Of a DNA stretch of 64,000 nucleotides, positions 44,710-55,004 are shown one piece after another. The position numbers and the translations under genes were made by a program. Source of the DNA: Dryocosmus kuriphilus (Eukaryota; Arthropoda; Insecta; Hymenoptera; Cynipidae); contig CM076193.1 in the NCBI GenBank assembly GCA_038277395.1, positions 143,085,813 through 143,149,812 on the forward strand, given 5' to 3'. The notes under the pieces are model-generated. The model was not told the origin of the DNA, did not search any database, and saw nothing but the letters and a program-made list of their open reading frames with translations. Position 1 is the stretch's first letter. Each line of letters begins with the position of its first letter.

Positions 44710-45425
44710 ATAATATAATGATCCAAGAAATGTTTCGAAGTTTTCAAAAAAATTTCAAGGGATCTCATGATTTTTCAAAAAACTTTAAAGAATGTAGAGG
44801 AATTTTAACAGATATCGTGGGCTTTCATGGGATTTCAAGAGACTTAAAAAGATATTAAGGGATCTCTAAAAAAGTCAAAAGATTTAAAAGTATGCCAAGG
44901 AATTTCGAAGGATTTAGCGGCATTTCAAATATTTTAAAAGATTTCGAGAGATTTTGAAATAAATTAAGAGCTCTCAAGTAATTTCTAAGGAATTAAAAAA
45001 TTTATAATACTTTCAAAAAAATTACGAAGGATTTAAAAATATTTCAAGGAATTTCTAACGAATTTGAAAGGTTATATGTGACTTCAAACGACTTAACAAT
45101 GTTTCAAAGATTTCACAGTATTTCAGGGGATTTCTAAAGATTTGAAGAGTAGGTACTTTAAAAAATGGCATTTAAAGAAACCAAGTCTTCGAAGATGATT
45201 TCAAAGGATTTCAAATATTTCAATGGGATTTAAAGGGGTTTGGAGAGATTTCAAAAGATTTAATGTCATTTTAAATATTGCAAAAAATTTCATTAGATTT
45301 CCAAGGATTCCAACCACTTCACGTGATTTCATGAGGTTTCAAGAGATTTTTAAAATTTTCATAGGGATTTCTAAAGAAGTCAAGAGATTTGTAATGCTTT
45401 CAAAATATTTCAAGAAATTTCGGGC
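44710..45425. repeat. Degenerate GGATTTCAA simple repeat
   Basis: Units such as AAGGATTTCAAATATTTCAA recur every 11-14 bp for about 700 bp. ORFs in it (for example 45223-45462) are repeat translations. Confidence 0.85.
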
Positions 45426-45454
45426 GCAGTTCCGAATAGGTGAACCCTCCGATT

Positions 45455-46030
45455 TCCTTTAAACTCCATTATACTTACGGTATTTTGACGCGCTGATTAC
45501 GAATATGACTTGGCGCCAGTTCGATTTTCATGATGAGAACTATGAAAAACCCATGAAAATCATGGTTTTTTCCGTTTATCTCAGCCAATATACAAAATTT
45601 TGAGAAATATTTGGAACAAGAGTTGTAGCTAATATAAAAATACATCTTTTCCATTTAATATACTTTTTCTCTAAAACCATTATTTTTTGAGAGAAATAGG
45701 ATTGCTTTGGGAAAAAAGGAAAAGAAGAAGAAAGTTACGGAAATGCTTCGGTCACGCTCGTCTCGGATTTCGTTGAAACTATATATACTTACGTATTTTG
45801 ATACGCTGATCAGGAAAATCATACTCAAAATTGTCGCAAATGAAATTTTTATGGTGAGAACCATAAAAAAATCCATAAAAATCATTGTTTCTGCATTTAT
45901 CTCAGTAAATACACAGAATTTAGAAAAATGTTTGAAACAAAAGTTGTGGCTACTGTAAAAATACATCTTTTCTTTTTTACATTTTCATCTCAATGAGAAG
46001 GTATTAGTTTTATGTGAAAAATGATTTTCG
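45455..46030 (+). repeat. Two tandem R2 modules
   Basis: The R2 phrases TACTTACGTATTTTGATACG, AACCATAAAAAAATCCAT, TTATCTCAGTAAATACACAG and TATAAAAATACATCTTTTC occur twice, about 315 bp apart (45470 and 45786). The first copy continues into TTCTCTAAAACCATTATTTT, as in RA copies B and D. Confidence 0.88.
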
Positions 46031-46202
46031 CAAATGTCATGATATCTCGACGTTTCGTGACCCCCTGGACCCGAAAAAAGCATGTTTTCGGACGGTGTCT
46101 TTCTGTCTGTTGTCGTATAGCGGGAATCCTGTACTGAGGAATGGAAGAAGAAGAGTGACTGTTAAGTGCTGGAGGTGTAGCGAGGGAGCGTCAGTAAAAA
46201 TT

Positions 46203-46294
46203 GAGTCCATCCCGAGGAATCGAACCCTAGGCCGCTGGGCTCGAAAGTCCGATGCGCTAACCACTGCGCCTACCACTGCGCCAACCATGGAGTC
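46203..46294 (-). repeat. tRNA-like SINE head, copy 1
   Basis: Minus strand: terminal pairing GACTCC/GGACTC, A box GCGCAGTGGTTAGCGC, anticodon-arm-like GGACTTTCGAGCCC, B box GGGTTCGATTCC. A 12-bp duplication (GTAGGCGCAGTG) enlarges the D-arm region. A functional tRNA is unlikely. Confidence 0.7.
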
Positions 46295-46707
46295 ACTGAT
46301 GAGTTGGAAAGGGGGAACCCATGTGACGTGTACCACGTACCACGTTACACCCCCCCCCCCTTTCCTCTATTTCGGGACATCCCCAATACTCCAAGTGAAA
46401 GAGCAGGGATCTTTTTGTCGGCTAGGCACTAACATAACTGCTACGGCGAGATCTCAAAAATCGACACATCAGAGTCCTTAGATACCGACTCCTACCTATC
46501 GAACCTTTCACCGATTAGATAGAAACCTTCTTCACCCGGTGTGGTAAACCCCAAAACACCACCCGGTATCTTGGAAGAGGATCCAGGATATTGTGTGGGT
46601 AATTTTAGTTGGGCGCCAAATACAGCGGGAATGCTATACTGAGGAATGGAAGAGGAAGAGTGACTGTTGAGTGTTGGAAGTGTAGCTAGTGAGCGTCAGT
46701 AAAAATT

Positions 46708-46790
46708 GACCTCATCCCGAGGAATCGAACCCGAGGCCGCCGGCTCGAAAGCCCGATGCGCTAACCACTAACTGCGCCAAGCACGGAGTC
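46708..46790 (-). repeat. tRNA-like SINE head, copy 2
   Basis: Same layout as copy 1 with B box GGGTTCGATTCC. The A box is altered by a GTTA insertion (GCGCAGTTAGTGGTTAGCGC). Confidence 0.7.
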
Positions 46791-47292
46791 GGTGATGAGT
46801 TACATACAGTCAACTCATCGCCTTACTGCCTCACCGCTACCACTCAAGTCAGTCTTCGGGCTGGAAGGGGGGAAGCCATGTGACGTGTACCACGTAGCAC
46901 GTTAACCCCCCCCCCCCCCCCTCCTTTATTTCGGGACGTCACAAATATTCCAAGTGAAGGAGCAGGGATATTTTTGTCGGCTGGACACTAACATAGCTGC
47001 TGCGGCGGAATCTCAAAAATCGACACATCAGAGTCCTTAGATACCGACCCCTACCTATCGGACCTTTCACCGATTAGATAGAAACCTTCTTCACCCGGTG
47101 TGGTAAACCCCAAAACATAGCCCGGTGTGGTAAATCCCAAAACACCACCCGGTATCTTGGAAGAGGGTCCAGGATATTGTGTGGGTAATTTTAGTTGGGC
47201 GCTAAATATAGCGGGGATGCTATACTGAGGAATGGAAGAGGAAGAGTGACTGTTGAATGTTGGAAGTGTAGCGAGTCAGCGTCAGTAAAAAT

Positions 47293-47372
47293 TGACTCCA
47301 TCCCGAGGAATCGAACCCTAGGCCGCCGGCTCGAAAGCCCGATGCGCTAACCACTGCGCCAACCACGGAGTC
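47293..47372 (-). repeat. tRNA-like SINE head, copy 3 (most canonical)
   Basis: An 80-bp cloverleaf-like copy with GACTCC/GGAGTC ends, A box TTGGCGCAGTGGTTAGCGC and B box GGGTTCGATTCC. The anticodon arm (CGGGCTTTCGAGCCGG) pairs imperfectly, so the isotype is not assigned. Body sequence AATTTTTACTGACGCTCG follows downstream on the minus strand, as in a SINE. Confidence 0.72.
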
Positions 47373-47439
47373 AGTGATGAGTTACTACATACAGTCAACT
47401 CATCCCCTTACTGCCTCACCGCCACCACTCAAGTCAGTA

Positions 47440-48430
47440 TTCGGGCTCGTCACCGTCACCCACCCGGTAACGTCCGCGTTACAGTCGTCGTTGCCGTTGT
47501 CGTCTGTTCCCACGATAACTTTTGAAGGACTAATCGGATTGGAGTGCGCTTTGGTGCACTTCTTTAAGGCGTAAAAAGAAAAGGACGAGTTCGTTAACCA
47601 GCGATTCTTGACCAGTGGTTATGGTTTTATTCATCAAAAACGGTTTTCACAAAATCAAAAAATCAATTTTCCGGCTAAACTATGCGAGATAGAAAAAAAT
47701 AGTTCAAACTAGAATTGTTCATCTCAAAAAAATCTACAAATTTTGTTTGAATCTTTTTATGGTAAAATGCACAGTTTTTGTTTTAATCAAGAAAACGTTA
47801 TTAAAAATTAAAAATTCAAATTTCCCGCCAAAATATGGAAGATATGAAAAAAATGATAGTAAACAAAGTTGTTCAGCTCAAAAAGATCTACAAATTTTCT
47901 CCATATCTTTTTTTTTAACGGACACGTAGTTTTTGAGTTATTCGTTAAATATGTTATTAAATAGAAACAAATCCACTTTTTTTTTAATAAGACTCATCGT
48001 CTTACTTTTAAGATTCGAAAACCTGCATTGTGGAAATTTAGAGAAATGTAGAAAATCACAAAAAAAAACTATACTAATCCAGAATGGATTTAAAAAATAA
48101 TTAATTGTCGAGCGCGAAGTGCGAGTGTCGTGATGAGAATGTATTCCTTAAGGTCGATAGGGCTTTAAGTAAAATAATTTTGTTTCTAATTTTTAACAAA
48201 ATACAAATTTAATAATTTCATTAAAAGTAGGTGTTTCGAAAGTTTAAAATCCAAGTAACGGAAACCGAGCACGAAGTGCGAGGACCAAAAGCATCCGAGG
48301 GCGAAGCGCGACGACTACCAGATCGTGCGCCCTAGATGCACTCAATCTTGCGAGCGAAGCGAGCCACGCGCGAAGCGCGTGATGAGAATGTGCAAACGAA
48401 GTGAGCAGATTATTTTTTTAGAATAGTGTA
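47440..48430 (+). repeat. RA dispersed repeat copy C
   Basis: Starts with the GAGTTCGTTAACCAGCG end and a short CGTCGTTGCCGTTGTCGTC stretch. One to two 155-bp-type units (47640-47900) follow, then the tail and CTTAAGG block (48150). A hairpin cluster (48105-48400) includes CACGCGC-GAA-GCGCGTG and GCAC-GAA-GTGC. No gene is present. Confidence 0.88.
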
Positions 48431-49960
48431 ATTTCCTAGGAAATACTATGAAAAACTACGATTAGTTTTTTCAAATCGTAATTCGTTGTTTTTGGTTAAA
48501 ATTTGAAATTTTCTATAATTCTCTGTAGAAATTAGTAATTTTTTAAGAACAAGTCTGAAAAATTACATGTAGCCTTTACAAATCGAAAATTTTTGTTATT
48601 TTTCGTAGGAATTCATAATTTTCTGCAATTTTATGTAGAAATTTGTTACTTGCTAGTAAAAACTATCAAAAACTACAATTAGCTTTTGCAATTCGTCGAT
48701 TTTCTGAATCTCATTTTCAGGATATCTAATTTTCTGGGAATCATTATGAAAATCTACAATTAGATTTTGCAAATTGTAAATTTTCGTGGTTTTCTCTTTT
48801 CATTTGTAACTGTCTAGGAAATATTATGAAAAAAAAACTACAATTAGCTTTTGCCAATCGCAATGTCTCTTAATTTATAATTTCCTGGGAAATACTACGA
48901 AAAACTACAATTAGATTCTCCAAATCGCAAATCTTCGTTTCTTTAAGATTTATAACTTTCTAGGAAATACTATGAAGAACTAAATTAACTTTTGCAAATC
49001 GCAGACTTTCTTTATATTTTTCAGTTTTTAATTTTCTAGGAAATATTGTGAAAAACTACAACAGACTCCAGCAAGTTGCAAATTTCTGTTATATTTTTTA
49101 GAAATTTGTAATTTTCTATAAAATATTGTGAAAAACTACAACTGGTTTTTGTAAACCGCAAATTATCTTTACTTTTTTAGAAGCTTGTAATTTTCTACGA
49201 AAGACTGTGGAAAACAACAAGTAGCTTTTGCAAATCCCACTTTTTTTTTAATTTGTAATTTTCTGCGAGAGGTTGTGGAACACTAAAACTAGCTTTCGCA
49301 AATTACAAATCTTCTATTTTTTTTTAAATTTGTCAAGTTTTATAAAATATTATGAAAAAATGCAATTAGCTTCGCAAATCGCAAATTTTCGTTGTTTTTT
49401 GTATAAATTCGAAATTTTCTATAATTTTCTGTAGAAATTTGTAATTTTTTAACAGAAAGTCTGAAAAGTTACATGTAGTCTTTGCAATTCTGAAATCTTC
49501 GTTTTTTTTTCAATTTGTAAATTTCTAGAAAATATTATGCAAAACTACATGTAGGTTATGAAAATCGCAAATTTTCCTTATTTTTTTTAGAAGTTTGTAA
49601 TTTCTTAGGAAATACTATGAAAAAGTAAAATTTATACATAGCTTTTGCAGTTCGCCGATTTTCTGTATCTTTTTTTTCAAAAATCTCTAATTTTATGGGA
49701 AATATTATGAAAAACTACAATTGGCTTTTGCAAATGGCAAATCGTTGTTTTCGGTCAAAATTTGTAATTTTCTATAACTTTCTGTATAAATTTGTAATTT
49801 TCAAAGAAAAAGTTTTAAAAATTACATGTAGCCTTTGAAAATCGCAAATTTTCGTTATGTAGACATTTGTAATTTTCTATAATTTTTATTAGAAAGTAAT
49901 GTTTTATGAAAAATTGAGAAAATTACACGTAACTTTTCCAAATTGGTTGTTAGCTTTATA
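48430..49960. repeat. Degenerate 78-bp repeat, block 1
   Basis: Units read roughly TTTGTAATTTTCTAGGAAAT, ATTATGAAAAACTACAATTA, GCTTTTGCAAATCGCAAATT, then a T-run. Spacing is 70-85 bp and there are about 20 diverged units. The same family occupies 53280-54990, 56190-56900 and 58060-58720. Confidence 0.92.
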
Positions 49961-50109
49961 TAATAACAATAATTATTATTATCATAAAAAGGAAGATGGA
50001 ATTGGAATAGGAATACAATATCCATAACCAATTCATTATATATAAGCTTTTTTTCAAGAAAAAAAGGTACAATATTTAGTACAATCTTGAGAACTGAATA
50101 AGAACGAAA

Positions 50110-50595
50110 GCAATTGTAATTCCAAGTTGACGCAATGTTGGGCCAAATCTGGCGAAATCCTGCTTCAAGCCTAGCGCAATAATGGGTAAAAACTGGTCCA
50201 ATCCCGGAAAAAATTTGGTGCAATCGTCGTCCAAAGCTAGCTCAATCCTGGGCTGAACCTGGCGCAATAATGGGTCAAAGCTGTTTCAATCCTGGAAAAG
50301 GTTTAACGCAATCATGGGCCGAGGCTAGCAGAATCCTAGGCTGAATCGGGCGGAAATATTGCACACTACTAGGTCAAGCCTTGCACAATTGTGAGTCAGA
50401 CCTGGTGCATACCTTGCTCAATCCTGTGTCAAAGCTGGCGCAATACTGCGCTGAACCTGGTGCAAACCTCGCTCAATCCTGGACCAAACATGTTTTAATA
50501 GTGGCCTGAAACTGGCGCAAACCTGGCTAGATCCTGAGCCAAAACTGGCTCAATCGCGGGCCAAACCTGGTGCAATACTGGGCCAAAATTGCAAA
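50110..50595. repeat. Degenerate CTGGCGCAAT repeat
   Basis: Words such as AATCCTGGGCCAAACCTGG, CTGGCGCAATAATGGGTCAA and CCTGGTGCAATACTGGGCC recur every 25-35 bp. The richer composition contrasts with the neighbouring AT tracts. The ORFs at 49855-50267 are repeat shadows. Confidence 0.88.
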
Positions 50596-50603
50596 TATTT
50601 TTA

Positions 50604-51014
50604 TTACTGTGGATAAGGGACAACACTACTACGACTAGGACGGCCATTTTCTCTCATGTGCTCCGTCAGTTTTTGGAATGAACTCATGGCAAGATGAATG
50701 TTTTCTGGCTGCAAATATTCTTTAAAGAACCGACGATTCAGTGGATCCCCAGCCGGAATTGGTACAGGGATGTTGCTCTGAGCGTGTATCTTAACTCTTT
50801 CATGGCGACCCCCTCTAATATTCACGAGTGCACACAATACTTTCCCAAAGACTTTGCCAATGATGTACTTGTTATCTCCTTCTCCCTCTACTGCTACCCT
50901 AAAAGTCCATGTTGATAAATCAGAATAATGGCGCCGAGTACATTCGTCAAATTGAGCATCAATATAGTAGGAAGGGAGATGAGCCCATGACGGTAATTCC
51001 AAATATAATTCTGC
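50604..51014 (-). CDS. Unrecognised exon-like ORF (about 135 residues)
   Basis: On the minus strand a splice-acceptor context (TACTTTCTTTTTGCAG, ending at 51015) opens a frame that stays open for about 135 codons to TAA at 50604. The stop overlaps an AATAAA hexamer. The protein starts LYLELPSWAHLPSYYID, has TFRVAVEGEGDNKYIIGKVF in the middle, then a basic stretch, and ends in a proline-containing tail. There is no ATG near the 5' end, so it is read as a last exon. Amino-acid composition is balanced, unlike the repeat ORFs around it. I do not recognise the family. It lies between two degenerate repeat tracts, and upstream exons would have to lie beyond 51050. Confidence 0.5.
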   Translation of the reverse strand, partial: AELYLELPSWAHLPSYYIDAQFDECTRRHYSDLSTWTFRVAVEGEGDNKYIIGKVFGKVLCALVNIRGGRHERVKIHAQSNIPVPIPAGDPLNRRFFKEYLQPENIHLAMSSFQKLTEHMRENGRPSRSSVVPYPQ

Positions 51015-51049
51015 AAAAAGAAAGTATTTTCGCGGAACGGAAAGAATTG

Positions 51050-53250
51050 CTAAATATTTTCAGGGATTTTAGCGGGTTTCAAGGATTTCCAAGTATTACC
51101 GGGAATTTTAAGGGATTCTAGGGGATTCTAATGATTTCAAGTATTCCGAGGAGTTTTGGAAATTTAGTGAATTGGAAGAATTCAAGGAATTTAAGAGATT
51201 AAAAGAATTCGAGAAATTTACGAAATTAAAAGGAATTTAATTAATTTCAGACACTTACTTATTTCCATAAATTCAGGGTATTAAACAGAATTCACTAACT
51301 TCGAGGAATATAGGGAGTTAAAATAAATTCAATCAATTCGAGGCATTCAAAGAATTCGAAGGAATTCAATGAATTTAATTAATTCGAGAAAATTAGGAAT
51401 TTACATTAATTGGAAGAACTCAGCAAATTGTATGAATTCGAGAAATTCAGAGAATTTAAAGAAATTCACTAAATTCGAGGAATCTATAGCAAATTCGATG
51501 AATGCGGAAACTTCAAGGAATTTTAAGAATTCCAAGAAAGTTGAGGAATTCCAAGAATTGCATGGTTTCAAAGGTTTTAAAGAATTTAAGGGAATTTCAA
51601 AAAATTACGAAGAGTTCAACTTGTACTAGGAATTCCAAGAAATTCAAGCAGTTACAAGAAATTAACGGAATTTCAAAAAATTCCAAATAATTCAATGCAA
51701 GTGGGGTATTTAAAAAAAATTCCATTCATTCTAGGAGTTTAAAGAAATCCAATGCATGCGAGGAATTCCAAAAAATGTAGGAAATTCAAAGGAACTAAAC
51801 GAATTCAAAGAATGTAGGAAATTAAAAAAAAAATTCTGAATTTTTAAGATTGTTTCAAGCTCTTTTAAGTTCATTGGATGCTTTTGAATTCACCGAATTC
51901 TTTTCAATTCATTGAATTCTTTTCAGCTTACTGAATTTCTTTAAATTCTTTGAATTTATTTACGTCTTTTGATTTCCCTGAGAACAATTTCCAAAAAAGT
52001 TGAAAAATTCGAAGAAATTAAAGGAATATGAAACAATTTGAGAAATTCAAGGAATTCCAAAGAATTCATCTCGTACGAGGAACTAGAAAGAATTGAGAAT
52101 ATTTATAAGGAATTCAATTAATCCGTAAATCCATGAAATTCATAAGAATTTCTTGAAATTCCTTGAAACTCCTAGAATTTCTTGGAATTTAGGATCTTCA
52201 TTGAATTCAATAAAATCCTGGGAATTACTTGAAAATCTTGAAATTCCTTAAAATTTAATTAAATTCTTTGAAATATTTCGAATATCTTGGAATTTGATAA
52301 ATTCTTTGAAATTATTCAAATCCTAGGTAGATTCTCGAACAACTTGAAATTCGGAAGTTCCTCGGTGTTTGAAAATATTCCTTGCAATTTTTTAATTTCG
52401 TGGAATTTCTTAAATTCCTAAAAATTCCTCGAATTCTTGGAAATTTTTCGAAATTCCTGCAAAATTTAGAATTTGGAAAACACTCGCAATTTTATAATTT
52501 CATGGAATTCCTCAGATTACTTTTAATTCCAAAAATTCTTTCAAATTCTTCAAACATTCCTTGAAATTCTTGGAATAACTTAGACGTCAAAAGTTCCTTG
52601 AAATTTGATTATTTTGTGGAATTACTGAAATTTTTCGAAATTCATCAAATTCTCAATAATTCCTAGAATTCTTTGAAATTCGTGAAATACATTGGAATTT
52701 GGAAATTCCTGGAATTTTTATAATTTCGTGGAATTTCTTAAATTCCTCGAAATTCCTTGATTTCTTTGCAATTTTTTGAAATTTCTTGAATCCTTTATAA
52801 TTTTTTGAAGTTCGTGCAATGACTTGGATTTTGGAAATTCCTTGCAATAATTAATTTCTGATATTAAATTTTTATTGTTAATTACTTATTTATCTTGGTC
52901 GATAAAATAACATCAATATTTTGAATTCCCTGCAGTGCTATAATTTCTTGGAATTCCTCAAATTCCTGGAAACTCTTCGAATTCTTTGAAATACCTAGGA
53001 CTATTTGAAATTCCTCAAATTTTTTGAGACTCCTTGAAATTTTTGGTATAACCTGGTATATGAAAATTCTTTTAAATTTTATAATTTCGTAGAATTCCAA
53101 AGATTCCTTGAAATTTCTCGATTTCTTTTACATTTCTCGAATTCTTTGAAATAATTGGAATAATTTTGAATTTGAAAAAATTTCGTGGAATGCCTCAAAT
53201 ATGCTTCAAATTTCTTAAACTTTCTCGAAATCCTTGAAATATAAAATGGT
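51050..53250. repeat. Degenerate GAATTC-type repeat with strand switch
   Basis: From about 51050 to 51830 the plus strand shows purine-type units (GAGGAATTCCAAGAATT). After about 51840, with a mixed patch to 52140, it shows the complement type (CTTGAAATTCCTCGAATTC). The whole forms a rough 2.2-kb inverted structure. All ORFs here (for example 51369-51629, 52653-52847, 52882-53100) translate the repeat. Confidence 0.9.
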
Positions 53251-53279
53251 ACTTGGAAAAAATAAAGAATAGGTGTGCA

Positions 53280-54990
53280 AATTTTTCAATAAAATAGAAT
53301 GATCTTTTTTTCAAAACGCAGACTTTCGTTATTTTTTTAGAATTCTATAATCTTCTAATAAAAAGTTTTCGATGTTTCTTCTCTTAATTTATAACCTTCT
53401 ATGAAACATTATGAAAAAAATACAAGTAGATCTTGCCAATAGAAAATTCATTTAATTTGTAATTTTCTAGGAAATATTGTGAAAACCTACAATAGACTTC
53501 TGTAAATCGCAAATTTTTGTTATTATTGTTTAAAAATTTTTTAATTTCTATGAAACATTGCGAAAAACTACAATTAGTATTAGCAAATCGAAAATTATCG
53601 TTACTTTTTTAGGAATTTTGTAGGAAATATTATGAAAAAGTACAATTAGCTTTCGCAGATCGCAAACTACCCTTACTTTCTTTATAAGTTTGTATGTTTT
53701 TACGAAAGGTTATGAAAAATTACAATTAGCTTTCGCAAATTACAAGACACCGATTTTTTTTTTAATTTGTAACGTTTTATATGCAATATTATGAAATAAT
53801 ACAACTGGTTTTCGCAAATCGCAAACATTAATTTTTTTTTGTTTCGTAACTTTCTAGGAAAATTATGAAAAACTACAGTTAGCTTTTGCGATTGACGAAT
53901 TTTCGTTTTTTTTTTTTTTTTTATAAATTCGAAATTTTCTATAATTTTCTCTAGAAGCTTTTAATTTTTTAACAAAAAGTTTAAGAAGTTACACGCACCA
54001 TTTGCAAATCTCAAGTATTCATTTTTTTTTTAATTTGTATCTTTCTAGAAAATATTATGGAAACTACAATTAGCTTTTGCAAATCGTAAATTTTCGCTGT
54101 TTTTTCTTTTAATTTGTAATTTTCTAGGAAATATTATGCAAAAGTACAATTACCCTTGCCAATCGCAATTTATTTTAATTTGTAATTTTCTGGAAAATAT
54201 TATGAAAAACTACAAATAGATTTTGCAATTCGCAAATTTCAGTTATTTTTGTTAGAATGTTGTAAGTTCCTAGGAATAATGTGAAAAACTACGATTAGCT
54301 TTTGCAGATCGCAAATCGTTGTTTTTAGTCAAAACTCGAAATTTTCTATAATTCTCTGTAGACGTTTTTAATTTTTTAACAAAAAGTCTAAAAAGTTACA
54401 TGTAACATTTGCAAATTTCAAATCTTCGTGTTTTTTTTAAATTTGTAACTTTCTAGAAAATATTATGGAAATCTACTATTAGTTTTTTCAATCCACAATT
54501 TTTCGTTACTTCTTTTAGGTAATTTTCTAGCAATTATTATGAAAAACTGCAATTAGCTTTTGCAAATCGCAAATCTCCGTTTCTTTAAAATTTGTAGTTT
54601 TCCAGGAAATATTGTGAAAAACTACTATAGGCATTTGCAAATCGCAAATTTTCGCTCATTTTCTTTAAAAATATGTAATTTTCTACGAGAGACTATGAAA
54701 AACTACAATTAGATTTTGCAAATTCAAAATTTTGAAAATTTTTGGTTTTCTACAAAATGTTATAAAAAACTACAATTAGCTTTCGCAAATTACAAATCTT
54801 TTTTTTTTTTTAAATTGTAACATTTTATGAAATATTATGGAAAAAATACAATTAGCTTTTGCAAATCGCAAATTTTATTTTTTTTGTTTGTTTTGTAACT
54901 TTATAGGAAAATTATGGAAAAATATAGTTAGCTTTTGCGAATCGAAAATTTTCGTTAATTTTTTTTTATAAATTGGTAATTTTCTAGGAT
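53280..54990. repeat. Degenerate 78-bp repeat, block 2
   Basis: About 20 diverged units of the 48430-49960 family, with AAAACTACAATTAGCTTTTG as the best-kept part. No gene is seen. Confidence 0.92.
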
Positions 54991-55004
54991 ATTCTGAAAA
55001 ATTT

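Larger units (their letters stand above)
46118..47440. repeat. Tandem triplication (about 510-585-bp unit) containing tRNA-like SINEs
   Basis: Units start near 46118, 46623 and 47209 with TACTGAGGAATGGAAGA. Each then has GAGCGTCAGTAAAAATTGA, the tRNA-like block on the minus strand, CATGTGACGTGTACCACGTA, a C-homopolymer (46350-46361, 46906-46921) and a CACCCGGTGTGGTAAACCCC tail. The third unit stops after the tRNA-like part and joins RA copy C. The 155-codon ORF across unit 1 has no recognisable domain. Confidence 0.9.

Noticed and set aside
46014..46481. 155-codon ORF
   Set aside because: It crosses an R2 module, a tRNA-like sequence and a C-homopolymer. No domain is recognisable.
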